A stretch of 64,000 nt of DNA, taken from positions 4,526,001-4,590,000 of the forward strand of contig NZ_CP139559.1 in NCBI RefSeq assembly GCF_034263275.1, in the 5' to 3' direction. Shown in pieces: positions 1 through 8,232 of the stretch (positions are counted from its first letter, which is position 1; each line of letters opens with the position of its first letter). The position numbers and the translations under genes are program-made. The notes beneath the pieces are model-generated. The model saw only the letters and a program-made list of their open reading frames with translations, was not told the DNA's origin and did not search any database. This stretch comes from Mucilaginibacter sp. cycad4. Its GTDB lineage: Bacteria > Bacteroidota > Bacteroidia > Sphingobacteriales > Sphingobacteriaceae.

Positions 1-194
1 TTTAAAAACTTTTAAACCGCTCGCTCCTTACAGCAATAATATCAGTAGCAAACCCTCGTTTTAAATAAATACTATCCCGGGTTCACAAATAAAGAAGGAA
101 GCAAAGTTTAATGTAGTCTGTTTTAACTCCGGTTGTTTAACCCGGCACAAGTATCTTATTGAACTGTTTTTAGCTTAATAATCTGTATTAAAAA

Positions 195-1055
195 ATGAGA
201 CAACTTAAAATATCCCAATCAATCACTAACCGCGAATCGGCGTCGCTCGAAAAATACCTGCACGATATCGGCAAGGTAGATTTGATCACAGCTGAGGAGG
301 AAGTGATCCTGGCGCAAAAGATCCGTGAGGGCGACCAGGTAGCGTTAGAACGTTTGACAAAAACAAACCTTCGCTTTGTGGTATCGGTTGCTAAGCAGTA
401 CCAAAACCAGGGCCTTACCCTGGGCGACTTAATAAACGAAGGAAACCTTGGTTTAATTAAAGCGGCAAAACGCTTTGACGAAACTAAAGGCTTTAAATTT
501 ATTTCATATGCCGTATGGTGGATCCGTCAGTCAATCCTGTCGGCCATTGCCGAGCAATCGCGTATTGTGCGTTTACCTTTGAACCAAATTGGTTCATTGA
601 GCAAAATCCACAAAGCAGCTTCAAAACTGGAGCAGGAATACGAAAGGCAACCAACACCCGAAGAACTTGCAGACAACCTGGAAATTTCGGTTGATAAAAT
701 TGCCGATTCGATGAATAATGCTGGTCGACAGATTTCAATGGACGCACCTTTCATCCAGGGCGAAGAAAACACCTTGCTTGACGTATTGGCCAGCTCTGAT
801 GCTGCTACCGATACCGAAGTAATGGCCGATTCATTATCACAGGAAATTAAACGCTCGTTAGGTATCCTTGCCGAACGTGACCGTGAAGTACTGATGTTAT
901 TTTTTGGCCTTGGTGGCCATGCCCCTCATTCATTAGAGGAAATAGGTGAAAAATTTGATTTAACCCGCGAGCGTGTTCGCCAGTTGAAAGACAAGGCTTT
1001 GATGCGCTTACGCCACAATTCAAAATCAAACCTGTTGCAATCATACTTAAACTAA
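195..1055 (+). CDS. rpoD: Primary RNA polymerase sigma factor (RpoD/SigA, short Bacteroidota form)
   Basis: Sigma-70 factor that directs core RNA polymerase to housekeeping promoters. The 286-residue protein has region 1.2 (about residues 15-50), region 2 with the core-binding stretch GDLINEGNLGLIKAAKRFD and the -10 recognition helix around FKFISYAVWWIRQSI, region 3 (about 130-205), and region 4 with the helix-turn-helix SLEEIGEKFDLTRERVRQLK near the C-terminus. It lacks the long N-terminal region 1.1 and non-conserved region of proteobacterial RpoD, which is normal for Bacteroidota primary sigma factors. The ATG fits the family N-terminus MRQLKI. It stands alone, closed by a strong terminator. 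Confidence 0.96.
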   Translation: MRQLKISQSITNRESASLEKYLHDIGKVDLITAEEEVILAQKIREGDQVALERLTKTNLRFVVSVAKQYQNQGLTLGDLINEGNLGLIKAAKRFDETKGFKFISYAVWWIRQSILSAIAEQSRIVRLPLNQIGSLSKIHKAASKLEQEYERQPTPEELADNLEISVDKIADSMNNAGRQISMDAPFIQGEENTLLDVLASSDAATDTEVMADSLSQEIKRSLGILAERDREVLMLFFGLGGHAPHSLEEIGEKFDLTRERVRQLKDKALMRLRHNSKSNLLQSYLN

Positions 1056-1086
1056 TCCAGGATATATCCGCCTGAGTTTTTATACC

Positions 1087-1121
1087 AAAAACGCGAATGA
1101 GTAAATCATTCGCGTTTTTTT
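1087..1121 (+). terminator. Rho-independent terminator of rpoD
   Basis: Perfect stem AACGCGAATGA / TCATTCGCGTT with a short loop, followed by a run of seven T, 30 bp after the rpoD stop. Confidence 0.9.
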
Positions 1122-1241
1122 ATGGGTGATGCTTTTTTAATTCCCTCCCTCGGGAGGGGTGTATCGGAATGCGTAGTGGCAGGGAGGGGTTTATACGTCA
1201 TTGCTTAGCTGGAGAAACCCCTCCCTACACCCTCCCAAGGG

Positions 1242-1476
1242 CTACTGTGTGTACACATCTTTTAAATTCTATCAATAATTGAAAGAATTGTCATTCCGAA
1301 GGAACCTGGTGGGAGAATTCGCGCGCAGGGGGGAGGAGAAATCTTCTACGCCCTGCTTTTATAAGTATGATTGTAGAGCCTGATGTAGAAGATTTCTCTT
1401 TCCCCCACTTCTTAGCCCGCCCCTGCTCAATCGAAATGACATTTTCTTTTATTTAAAAGATGTGTACACACTGTAG
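1242..1476. mobile_element. MITE-like element, 235 bp, with 26-bp terminal inverted repeats and 10-bp target duplication
   Basis: The ends at 1242-1267 and 1451-1476 are inverted repeats agreeing at 25 of 26 positions; both contain GTGTGTACACATCTTTTAAA. Both ends are flanked directly by CTCCCAAGGG (1232-1241 and 1477-1486), so deleting the element plus one flank restores a standard CCCTCCC repeat arm. No ORF lies inside. A 9-10 bp duplication would suit an IS4-like transposase acting in trans; that assignment is inference. Confidence 0.75.
1287..1441. repeat. Hairpin repeat with GTCATTCCGA / TCGAAATGAC ends
   Basis: Palindromic repeat inside the MITE-like element. It has outer arms GTCATTCCGA and TCGAAATGAC and an inner perfect 13-bp inverted repeat AGAAATCTTCTAC / GTAGAAGATTTCT. 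A related half copy lies at 41181-41272. Confidence 0.7.
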
Positions 1477-1512
1477 CTCCCAAGGGAGGGAATCACACAT
1501 TCCCGAACTTTT

Positions 1513-2010
1513 TTATTTATTCCCTACAAACTCTTTTCCCTTACGATATTGCGGTAACTCATACCACGCCTTAGCAGGTCTATTTGCAGGGAAACCGTTT
1601 TGTGCCCGGTAGGCTTTGCGTTCGGCGGTGAAATCCCACCAGCTTTTGCCGGTATTGCCATGTTTTATGTAATGGGCCAGTAAGCGATACGAATCTTCCA
1701 CGCAGGGATCGGCCCAGGCGCCAACATAACGTTCAAAGGCGTTAAACAATTCTACCGGATCTTTGCCCTCCAGTTGTTTTAACGAGTAGTAGCCCTGCTG
1801 TATCAACTCAGTAGCAAAGTTGATCCCTAAGGATGGAATACTTTGAAATTCAATAAGCGCATTGATCTCTTTTGCCCGTTCGGCATCCGCGTTTAATATC
1901 ATGGCGATTTCATCCGGGGCGAAACTTATAAGATCGGCTATTTTAGTTTTTTGGGCCCTGAGGGTAGCTTTTTCTTCGGCAGTTAAAAGCAGGTTAATTG
2001 ATTTTTTCAT
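1513..2010 (-). CDS. Helix-hairpin-helix protein of the Cdd1 (pathogenicity locus) family
   Basis: A 165-residue protein with no signal peptide. The pattern IPSLGINFATELIQQGYYSLKQLEG (about residues 57-82) resembles a helix-hairpin-helix. It is followed by a conserved block around GAWADPCVEDSYRLLAHYI and by WWDFTAERKAYR, which I recognise as the Cdd1 family; its biochemical role is not established. The gene lies just downstream of carA on the same strand but a terminator-like hairpin separates them, so it is probably transcribed on its own. Confidence 0.72.
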   Translation of the reverse strand: MKKSINLLLTAEEKATLRAQKTKIADLISFAPDEIAMILNADAERAKEINALIEFQSIPSLGINFATELIQQGYYSLKQLEGKDPVELFNAFERYVGAWADPCVEDSYRLLAHYIKHGNTGKSWWDFTAERKAYRAQNGFPANRPAKAWYELPQYRKGKEFVGNK

Positions 2011-2059
2011 GACAGGCTTACTTAATAAGCTAATTTAACAAGGAATCCCGGGAAATAAA

Positions 2060-2089
2060 AAAGCCTTCCAAACTAAATTGAAAGGCTTT
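2060..2089 (-). terminator. Terminator downstream of carA
   Basis: Stem AAAGCCTTCCAA / TTGAAAGGCTTT (one mismatch). On the minus strand it is followed by a T-rich run, about 40 bp after the carA stop. Confidence 0.75.
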
Positions 2090-2131
2090 CGGGCATCTGC
2101 ACATTTAAAATCTGCACAGCTGTAATCAAAA

Positions 2132-3232
2132 TTATTTCATCAGTTTGATAAAGTCATCAAACAAATACCTTGAATCATGCGGACCAGGTGATGATTCCGG
2201 GTGATATTGTACCGAAAATGCTTTTTTACCTTTTACGCGAATGCCTTCGATAGATTGGTCGTTCAGGTTTACGTGGGTAATTTCCACTTTTTCTGAAGCA
2301 CGTACAGCTTCGGGCACTACACCAAAGCCGTGGTTTTGCGAAGTAACCTCGCAATGGTTAATAATGATATTTTTTACCGGGTGGTTTAAACCGCGGTGAC
2401 CGTTAAACATTTTTTGAGTTGGGATATCATTGGCCAGGGCCAATAACTGGTGACCTAAACAAATACCGAACATCGGTTTATCTGCTGATAAAATTTCCTT
2501 TACGGTTTCAACCGCATATGGCATAGCCGATGGGTCACCGGGGCCGTTTGAAATGAAATAGCCTGTAGGGGCAAAATCCTTTTCCATTTCGGCATAGGTT
2601 GTTTTTGCCGGGAATACTTTGGCATAAACCTCGCGCGAATCAAAATTACGCAGGATGTTTTTCTTTACACCAAGGTCAAGCACTGCTACACGGTAAGGAG
2701 CATCCTCGCTGCCAAAAGTATAAGTTTCGGTGGTTGATACCTGCGATGAAAGCTCAAGGCCATCCATTGAAGGTACCAGGTCAAGCTTTGCTTTCAGTTC
2801 AGCCAGGTCTAATATTTCTGATGAAATAATAGCATTCATGGCACCTTTGTCACGAATATGGCGAACAAGCTTACGGGTATCGATATCAGAGATACCAACT
2901 ATATTTTGCTCCTGGAAATAATCCTGTATCGATTCATTGGCCTGTTTACGGCTGTAGGCGATGTTATAATTTTTACAAACCAGGCCTGCAATCTGGATCC
3001 TGCCCGATTCCACCTCTTCATTAGCAATACCGTAGTTACCAATGTGCGCATTGGTGGTTACCATAATTTGCCCAAAGTATGAAGGGTCGGTAAAAATTTC
3101 CTGGTAGCCGGTCATGCCGGTATTAAAACAAATCTCGCCGGTAGTAGTACCCATTTTGCCAGCAGCTTTTCCGTAAAAAACGGTGCCGTCGGCAAGCAGC
3201 AATATAGCCGGTAATTTGGTTAAATAATTCAT
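2132..3232 (-). CDS. carA: Carbamoyl-phosphate synthase small (glutaminase) subunit
   Basis: Glutamine amidotransferase subunit that supplies ammonia to CarB for carbamoyl phosphate, feeding pyrimidine and arginine synthesis in the cytoplasm. The 366 residues contain the N-terminal CPSase small-subunit domain (about 1-140) and a class I amidotransferase domain. The nucleophile is C258 in GICLGHQ, and the catalytic pair is H344/E346 in QYHPESSPGP. Length is normal for the family. carB is not next to it, which is unlike the enterobacterial carAB operon. A -7 box lies about 105 bp upstream, leaving a moderately long leader. Confidence 0.96.
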   Translation of the reverse strand: MNYLTKLPAILLLADGTVFYGKAAGKMGTTTGEICFNTGMTGYQEIFTDPSYFGQIMVTTNAHIGNYGIANEEVESGRIQIAGLVCKNYNIAYSRKQANESIQDYFQEQNIVGISDIDTRKLVRHIRDKGAMNAIISSEILDLAELKAKLDLVPSMDGLELSSQVSTTETYTFGSEDAPYRVAVLDLGVKKNILRNFDSREVYAKVFPAKTTYAEMEKDFAPTGYFISNGPGDPSAMPYAVETVKEILSADKPMFGICLGHQLLALANDIPTQKMFNGHRGLNHPVKNIIINHCEVTSQNHGFGVVPEAVRASEKVEITHVNLNDQSIEGIRVKGKKAFSVQYHPESSPGPHDSRYLFDDFIKLMK

Positions 3233-3340
3233 CGCTTAAAAAAATTGAAAGGGTTAAATGATCGGATCGCCTGGTTCAAAGCCCCGTGAAAACTGATAGA
3301 AATAGAAATAATGAAGTAAGGAACTTCCGGATTCACGGCG

Positions 3341-3348
3341 CAAAAGTA
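3341..3348 (-). promoter_or_regulatory. Putative -7 promoter box of carA
   Basis: Minus-strand TACTTTTG matches the Bacteroidota TAnnTTTG box. It predicts a leader of about 100 nt before the carA ATG. No clear -33 TTG was seen. Confidence 0.5.
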
Positions 3349-3354
3349 GAAAAT

Positions 3355-3479
3355 AATTTCGGATTTCGGAATTGGAATTTTGGATTATTTTTTGATTTCG
3401 GAATTATTTATTAAGGAATAATCCTTAAGCAAATCAAAAATGTAACATCCGAAATCGAAATTCCGAAATCCGAAATCAA
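3355..3479. repeat. AT-rich intergenic inverted repeat (TTTCGGATTTCGGAATT words)
   Basis: TTTCGGATTTCGGAATT on the left is mirrored by AATTCCGAAATCCGAAATC on the right, between the divergent carA and panB genes. It is degenerate and built of repeated words, like several other gaps in the window. Confidence 0.55.
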
Positions 3480-3483
3480 AAAG

Positions 3484-3491
3484 TACCTTTG
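3484..3491 (+). promoter_or_regulatory. Putative -7 promoter box of panB
   Basis: TACCTTTG matches TAnnTTTG, about 22 bp upstream of the panB ATG. Confidence 0.55.
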
Positions 3492-3513
3492 CACTGCGAT
3501 AAAACATTTATCA

Positions 3514-4329
3514 ATGTCTGTAAATAAAGAAATAAAGCGTATCACCACCAATACCATCCAGGAGATGAAGGTTCGTGGTGAAAAGATCTCTATGCTTACC
3601 GCATATGATTATTCAATGGCTACTATAGTCGATGAAGCAGGAACGGATATCATCCTCGTTGGCGATTCGGCCTCCAATGTGATGGCCGGTCACGAAACTA
3701 CGCTGCCTATCACACTTGATCAGATGATCTACCATGCATCATCGGTGGTACGTGCGGCAAAACGAGCCTTGGTGGTTGTCGATCTTCCTTTTGGATCATA
3801 TCAGGGCAACTCAAAGGAAGCGCTGAACTCGGCCATTCGCATTATGAAGGAAGCCGGTGCGCATGCCGTTAAAATTGAAGGCGGTGTTGAAATAGCCGAA
3901 TCGGTTAGCCGAATCCTGACAGCCGGCATCCCGGTAATGGGGCACCTTGGCCTTACACCGCAATCCATATATAAGTTTGGAACGTACACCGTGCGCGCCA
4001 AACATGAAGCCGAAGCACAAAAGCTGCGGGATGATGCCCTTAAACTGCAGGAACTCGGCTGTTTTGGTATAGTGCTGGAAAAAATACCGGCCAAACTGGC
4101 TCAGGAAGTATCCGACAGCCTTCAGATCCCAACAATAGGTATCGGTGCCGGTCAGCATTGCGACGGCCAGGTATTGGTAATTCATGATATGCTGGGCATT
4201 AACAAAGGCTTTAAACCCCGCTTTTTACGCCAGTACTCCAATATGTATGATATCATGCATGACGCGATCAAAAACTACAACAGCGACGTAAAAAGCAACA
4301 GTTTCCCTAACGAGAAGGAACAATATTAA
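3514..4329 (+). CDS. panB: 3-methyl-2-oxobutanoate hydroxymethyltransferase
   Basis: First committed enzyme of pantothenate (coenzyme A) synthesis: it transfers a hydroxymethyl group from 5,10-methylene-tetrahydrofolate to 2-oxoisovalerate, giving ketopantoate. The 271-residue TIM barrel shows the family motifs KISMLTAYDYSMA, LVGDSASNVMAGHETTLPIT (metal-binding Asp), VKIEGG and GIGAGQHCDGQVLV. Length is normal for the family. It starts 22 bp behind a TAnnTTTG box. The RluA-type gene follows after 90 bp containing a short palindromic repeat, so they may be co-transcribed. Confidence 0.96.
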   Translation: MSVNKEIKRITTNTIQEMKVRGEKISMLTAYDYSMATIVDEAGTDIILVGDSASNVMAGHETTLPITLDQMIYHASSVVRAAKRALVVVDLPFGSYQGNSKEALNSAIRIMKEAGAHAVKIEGGVEIAESVSRILTAGIPVMGHLGLTPQSIYKFGTYTVRAKHEAEAQKLRDDALKLQELGCFGIVLEKIPAKLAQEVSDSLQIPTIGIGAGQHCDGQVLVIHDMLGINKGFKPRFLRQYSNMYDIMHDAIKNYNSDVKSNSFPNEKEQY

Positions 4330-4332
4330 GCC

Positions 4333-4410
4333 TTACCCAACCCTCTCCTGAAGGAGAGGGCTATTAAAAATAAAACTTCCGGACATCCCGACTTTCGGAC
4401 TTCCGGACTA
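4333..4410. repeat. Short palindromic repeat (CCCTCTCC..GGAGAGGG) and CTTCCGGAC words
   Basis: ACCCAACCCTCTCCTGAAGGAGAGGGC is a short copy of the repeat family that also interrupts ispG. It is followed by CTTCCGGAC / CTTTCGGAC words. Confidence 0.6.
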
Positions 4411-4419
4411 ACTAAACAA

Positions 4420-5145
4420 ATGGCCCGCCCCGAATTTAATTATAGCAGTAACGATATTACCGATAAGGATGTTCTTTATGAGGATAACCACCTTATTGGC
4501 ATAAATAAACGCGCGGGTGATATTGTGCAGGTTGATGAAACCGGCGATGAACCATTGGACGAAAAAGTAAAAAAATACATCGCCGAAAAATACAGCAAGC
4601 CTAACGGCGCATTTTTAGGTGTGGTACACCGGCTGGACAGGCCGGTAAGCGGCGTGATCCTCTTTGCCAAAACCAGCAAGGCGCTCGACCGGATCAACAA
4701 AATGTTTAAAGCACGCGAAATGCATAAAACCTATTATGCAGTGGTGCGCAAAAAACCATTTCCCGAAGAAGGCACCCTGGTACACTGGCTGGTAAAAAAC
4801 TCACAAAAAAATGTAACCAAAGCCCATGACCGCGAAGTACAGGGCAGCTTGAGATCGGAGTTGAGCTATAAATTGGTTGGCGAATTAAACGGATACTATT
4901 TAATTGAGGTTGACCCGATAACCGGCAGGCCGCACCAGATCAGGGTACAGCTTTCAACTTTGGGCTGTCCTATTGTCGGTGATAACAAATATGGTTACCC
5001 GCGTGGCAGCCTGCGCAAAAGCATTTGCCTGCATGCCCGCAAGCTCACTTTTGTACACCCTGTAAAAAACGAGCCGGTTGCCATTATTGCCCCGGTACCG
5101 CGTGATGGGTTTTGGGAAAAATTTGAGGGAATGATGGTAGGTTAA
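4420..5145 (+). CDS. RluA-family RNA pseudouridine synthase
   Basis: Converts uridine to pseudouridine in rRNA or tRNA. The 241-residue protein has the RluA catalytic motif HRLDRPVSGVILFAKTS with catalytic D73, followed by KTYYAVV and the conserved GRPHQIRVQLSTLGCPIVGD. It lacks an N-terminal S4 domain, so it is a short RluA/RluC-like member; the exact RNA target cannot be read from sequence. The start matches the family N-terminus and sits 90 bp after panB. Confidence 0.9.
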   Translation: MARPEFNYSSNDITDKDVLYEDNHLIGINKRAGDIVQVDETGDEPLDEKVKKYIAEKYSKPNGAFLGVVHRLDRPVSGVILFAKTSKALDRINKMFKAREMHKTYYAVVRKKPFPEEGTLVHWLVKNSQKNVTKAHDREVQGSLRSELSYKLVGELNGYYLIEVDPITGRPHQIRVQLSTLGCPIVGDNKYGYPRGSLRKSICLHARKLTFVHPVKNEPVAIIAPVPRDGFWEKFEGMMVG

Positions 5146-5195
5146 TTTGTGTGTTGCGGTAAAAACACCAACCAAAGGCTAACCGGTTGCTTTAA

Positions 5196-5307
5196 TTAAA
5201 AGAATCTCAAAAAGTCTGCGTGACTGATATGCCTTATCTCAAGAAACACCTTACTAAGGTGATTAAAGTCAGCATCAGTCAAGCTGCAAGCTTAAAAGAG
5301 CAGCAAG
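5196..5307 (-). pseudogene. Disrupted 3' remnant of the PIN-domain toxin gene
   Basis: After the stop codon of the upstream ORF, the same frame still reads LAALLSLQL. A one-step frame change then gives TDADFNHLSKVFLEIRHIS and finally HADFLRFF with a stop at 5196-5198. This is the expected C-terminus of a PIN toxin, including its last acidic block (TDAD). A premature TAA plus a small indel separates it from the N-terminal part. Confidence 0.75.
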
Positions 5308-5649
5308 TTATGCTATCCACAAATCATTTTTCCCCATATTACGCGGTGTTTTAAAATCATAATTAGGAAAGGCTGGATTTGACTTTTGAGAAAACGCATC
5401 AATTTCTGCATAGATGTTTACATACAACTGATTAACCTCTATGATATTTATTTCTTCTAAAAAACTATCAAGTAACGCACGCCTGTTAATACCCCAATTA
5501 TTTCTAACTGCTATTGATTTAAGCTCCGCTTCTGAAACAACTGAAAGATACAATCGAGCATCATTTGGATTAATAAAATTTATAATACCGGCAAAATCCT
5601 TAGCTCTTATTACATTTAAAACAATGTTTGTATCAAGTAATAAATTCAT
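5308..5649 (-). CDS. PIN-domain (VapC-like) toxin, truncated
   Basis: VapC-type toxins are Mg-dependent ribonucleases acting on tRNA or rRNA. The N-terminus MNLLLDTNIVLNVIR holds the first PIN Asp, and NMGKNDLWIA holds the conserved GxND near the end. The frame stops directly after this motif, 113 residues in, while PIN toxins normally run about 20-35 residues further. The missing C-terminus can still be read just downstream in broken form, so this toxin is probably inactive. It overlaps the upstream small gene (TAATG), as usual for a toxin-antitoxin pair. Confidence 0.75.
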   Translation of the reverse strand: MNLLLDTNIVLNVIRAKDFAGIINFINPNDARLYLSVVSEAELKSIAVRNNWGINRRALLDSFLEEINIIEVNQLYVNIYAEIDAFSQKSNPAFPNYDFKTPRNMGKNDLWIA

Positions 5650-5888
5650 TACTTATCCTTATCCATTTGTTTTGTCAAATCATTCCATTCTTCGTCGGTG
5701 AATGGTTCTATCACAGGAGAGTTTTGAAGAGCTTTTATTAATCGCTCTGTGTTTTTATTAGATTTCAAGCTAAAAGCAGTTGTTCCGCCGGCAGCCAATA
5801 CCTCTTCGGGCGAATATGTAGGATGAGTTTTAAATGAGCCACTATTAGTGGAAATATTATGCTTCATCGTTTTTTTAGCCTTTATCAA
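5649..5888 (-). CDS. Putative antitoxin partner of the truncated PIN toxin
   Basis: A 79-residue protein whose stop overlaps the PIN start (TAATG), so translation is coupled. It contains HPTYSPEEVLAAGGTTAF near the middle and an acidic tail (FTDEEWNDLTKQMDKDK), a build often seen in small antitoxins. I do not recognise a named DNA-binding domain. A shorter start at 5867 (MKHNISTN) is equally possible. The antitoxin assignment rests mainly on gene order. Confidence 0.6.
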   Translation of the reverse strand: MIKAKKTMKHNISTNSGSFKTHPTYSPEEVLAAGGTTAFSLKSNKNTERLIKALQNSPVIEPFTDEEWNDLTKQMDKDK

Positions 5889-5909
5889 AGATAAAAAATA
5901 TTTTACACA

Positions 5910-6902
5910 TCACATATTCACCACCTCATTCCATATTCCCTCATCAACCGGAACACCCTCCCTTAAATTCTTTTCCCTTGTTCTTAAGGTTCCTTCTCCG
6001 GGATAAGAAATCGAAGCACCTTCATATTCAGGCAAACTGGTTTTGGTATAGTCAATGATTTCATTGATCAGGCCTTCAGTTTGCTCACTGCTATCAGGTT
6101 TGATGCAAATAAACACCTGCGATATACCAGTTTCATGTTCACTTTTGGTGATCTTCGCGGTAGAGCTACCTCCGCTTAATACTGTAGCCAACACATCCAA
6201 TACCAACGACAAACCCGATCCTTTCCAAAAACCAACAGGCAGCAATCGCTCGGATTTTAAAATAGCAGCAGCATTGGTGCTAAGCTTTCCCTCATCGTCA
6301 TAACCTCCCGGTAGCGGAAGCGGCTCATTGTTGTTGGCCTTGTATTGCTTTAGCTTCCCCACAGCATATTGCGATATGGCCATATCTAAAACAAGGTGCC
6401 CGTTTTTACGGGGCACGGCAATAACTAACGGGTTATTACCAAGCCGCGGACTAATACCACCCCAGGGTGGCAGGTTAGCAATAGTATTAGTAAATGAAAT
6501 ACTGATAAAACCGGCTTCCGCAGCCTGCCAGCCGTACGTACCTCCACGCATCCAATGATTGGTATTTTTTATTGCCACATAGCCAATACCATACTCAGCA
6601 GCAAGTTCCATTGCCCTGTTCATGGCAAATCGGGCATTTAATATTCCAGGGCCAAGGCTGCCGTCCCATTGTTCAATAGCTCCGAAGGCAGTTAACTTAA
6701 CAGGATCAGCATTAATATTTATAAGCCTATCTTTAACATATTTAACAAAGACCGGGAACCGGTTTAAGCCATGGGTGTAAACTCCGTCTCTGCTATTTTC
6801 GCTAAACACTGTTGCTATAACTTCTGATTTTTCTTCAGTAAAAGCAAGTTCTGATAGTACTCTTTTAAATTCTGCTTTAAGTTTTTCAAATGGAACACGC
6901 AT
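5910..6902 (-). CDS. Ldh-family NAD(P)H-dependent oxidoreductase (malate/L-lactate dehydrogenase type)
   Basis: Member of the sulfolactate / 2,3-diketo-L-gulonate reductase superfamily, which reduces 2-oxo acids with NAD(P)H and is unrelated to classical LDH. The 330-residue protein shows the family hallmark THGLNRFP with the probable catalytic H44, then AIEQWDGSLGPG, NTNHWMRGGTYGWQAAEAG and the cofactor-site segment VLDMAIS. Substrate cannot be fixed from sequence; a DlgD-like (2,3-diketogulonate reductase) role is plausible. It is downstream of the toxin-antitoxin remnant promoter side and transcribed divergently from the next gene. Confidence 0.88.
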   Translation of the reverse strand: MRVPFEKLKAEFKRVLSELAFTEEKSEVIATVFSENSRDGVYTHGLNRFPVFVKYVKDRLININADPVKLTAFGAIEQWDGSLGPGILNARFAMNRAMELAAEYGIGYVAIKNTNHWMRGGTYGWQAAEAGFISISFTNTIANLPPWGGISPRLGNNPLVIAVPRKNGHLVLDMAISQYAVGKLKQYKANNNEPLPLPGGYDDEGKLSTNAAAILKSERLLPVGFWKGSGLSLVLDVLATVLSGGSSTAKITKSEHETGISQVFICIKPDSSEQTEGLINEIIDYTKTSLPEYEGASISYPGEGTLRTREKNLREGVPVDEGIWNEVVNM

Positions 6903-6991
6903 AGAGTTTGAAATAAATTTAATTTATAACGTTTATTACTGTGTACTGATGCAAGGTATCAACCATATTTTATAATTTTGCCTTTAATTAA

Positions 6992-7498
6992 ATGAAAAGA
7001 ACTCCGCTGTTGTTTTTCCTGTTTTTAATAAGCATTGCGCTGATTGTTAATTCATGCAAGAAAGATAACTTAAGCCACATACCCGGATTATTAGCAGGTA
7101 ACTGGCAACTGGCCTCTATAACCGTTACCAATTATGTGGGCGATGCCCAGGTTTCCTTAGATACCTTAAACCAAACTTGCGAAGATACCCAGTTTTTTAC
7201 CTTCAATGCTGATAATTCCTGTAGCTATACTAATTTTCAATGCAGACCAGATACTGCGAAGGGCCGCTGGTCGCTTACTGCAAATAAATTATTTTTAATT
7301 TCAGATATAGTTTGTAATGATACCACCAAAGCATCGGGCGGTACTTCAAAACCGTTTGAAAACACTAAAATAGTTACCTTGGGTAATTATTCGCTGGTAG
7401 TGGAAACAGGGGATGTTGAGCCCAACTATTCGGCAACAAAAAAACGACGCATCATGCGCTACGGGTTTATCAGGCAAAAAACAACCTCAACACAATAG
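6992..7498 (+). CDS. Lipocalin-like lipoprotein of unknown function
   Basis: A 168-residue exported protein. The N-terminus has a hydrophobic segment (FFLFLISIALIV) ending in a lipobox with lipidated C22 (VNSC-KKDN). The mature part starts GLLAGNWQLASITV and contains spaced beta-strand-like segments such as QFFTFNADNSCSY and KGRWSLTANKLFLI. This is typical of the small lipocalin-like lipoproteins common in Bacteroidota; their ligands are unknown. It is divergent from the Ldh-family gene and followed by purN. Confidence 0.75.
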   Translation: MKRTPLLFFLFLISIALIVNSCKKDNLSHIPGLLAGNWQLASITVTNYVGDAQVSLDTLNQTCEDTQFFTFNADNSCSYTNFQCRPDTAKGRWSLTANKLFLISDIVCNDTTKASGGTSKPFENTKIVTLGNYSLVVETGDVEPNYSATKKRRIMRYGFIRQKTTSTQ

Positions 7499-7612
7499 CA
7501 TAAAGTATTTTCAAATTGTAAAATGGTTTTATTTTAATAGTTTCAATACCAAGTAAACAATCAGCCCGATGAAACTATTATAGCTTCATCTCCGTTGAAA
7601 AACATATTATCG

Positions 7613-8191
7613 ATGAAAAAAAGAATTGCCATTTTCGCTTCAGGTTCCGGCTCAAACGCCCAAAAGTTAATGGAGCATTTTAAACGCAATGCCGATGCCG
7701 AAGTTGTACTGATACTTACCAATAACCCGCAAGCTTACGTTTTACAGCGTGCCGATAACTTTGAAGTGCCCTCGCATATTTTCAGTCGCCACGAATTTTA
7801 TGAAACCGACGGCGTTATCCGCCTGTTAAAAAATTTACAGGTCGACCTGATTGTATTAGCGGGCTTTTTATGGCTTGTACCACAATCATTATTAAAAGCA
7901 TTCCCAAATAAGATCATTAACCTGCACCCTGCCCTGCTGCCCAAATATGGCGGCAAAGGCATGTATGGCGATAATGTACACCGCAAAATATTAGAAGATA
8001 AAGAAGAAGAAAGCGGCATCACCATCCACTTTGTAAACGAAAACTTTGACGAAGGCGAGATCATCCACCAGTCAAAATTCAAGATAGAACCGGGTGATAC
8101 CCTTGAGATAGTGAAATTTAAAGGCCAGCAGTTAGAGCATAACCATTTCCCGAAGGTGGTCGAGGCTCTGTTGAGGAAAATGAAAAGCTGA
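7613..8191 (+). CDS. purN: Phosphoribosylglycinamide formyltransferase
   Basis: Third step of purine synthesis: transfers formyl from 10-formyl-THF to GAR. The 192-residue protein opens with KRIAIFASGSGSNAQ (GAR phosphate-binding loop) and contains LAGFLWLVP. The catalytic Asn/His lie in INLHPALLPKYGGKGMYG and the catalytic Asp in the segment HFVNENFDEGEI. The ATG at 7613 fits the family N-terminus; a TTG six codons earlier is less likely. purH follows 775 bp away, separated by an opposite-strand toxin-antitoxin pair. Confidence 0.95.
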   Translation: MKKRIAIFASGSGSNAQKLMEHFKRNADAEVVLILTNNPQAYVLQRADNFEVPSHIFSRHEFYETDGVIRLLKNLQVDLIVLAGFLWLVPQSLLKAFPNKIINLHPALLPKYGGKGMYGDNVHRKILEDKEEESGITIHFVNENFDEGEIIHQSKFKIEPGDTLEIVKFKGQQLEHNHFPKVVEALLRKMKS

Positions 8192-8232
8192 GTTATAGTG
8201 ATTAAAGGATTATCTAATTTCTTTGAGGGGTC

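Larger units (their letters stand above)
1139..1494. repeat. CCCTCCC-type palindromic repeat pair, interrupted by a MITE-like element
   Basis: The arm at 1139-1193 (CCCTCCCTCGGGAGGGG ... GGGAGGGGTTT) faces a second arm starting at 1214 (GAAACCCCTCCCTACACCCTCCC). The second arm resumes at 1487-1494 (AGGGAATC) after an insertion at 1242-1476. The same 36-bp unit flanks the DUF559 gene near 36.7-37.2 kb; here the two inverted arms are separated by only about 20 bp. Confidence 0.7.
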
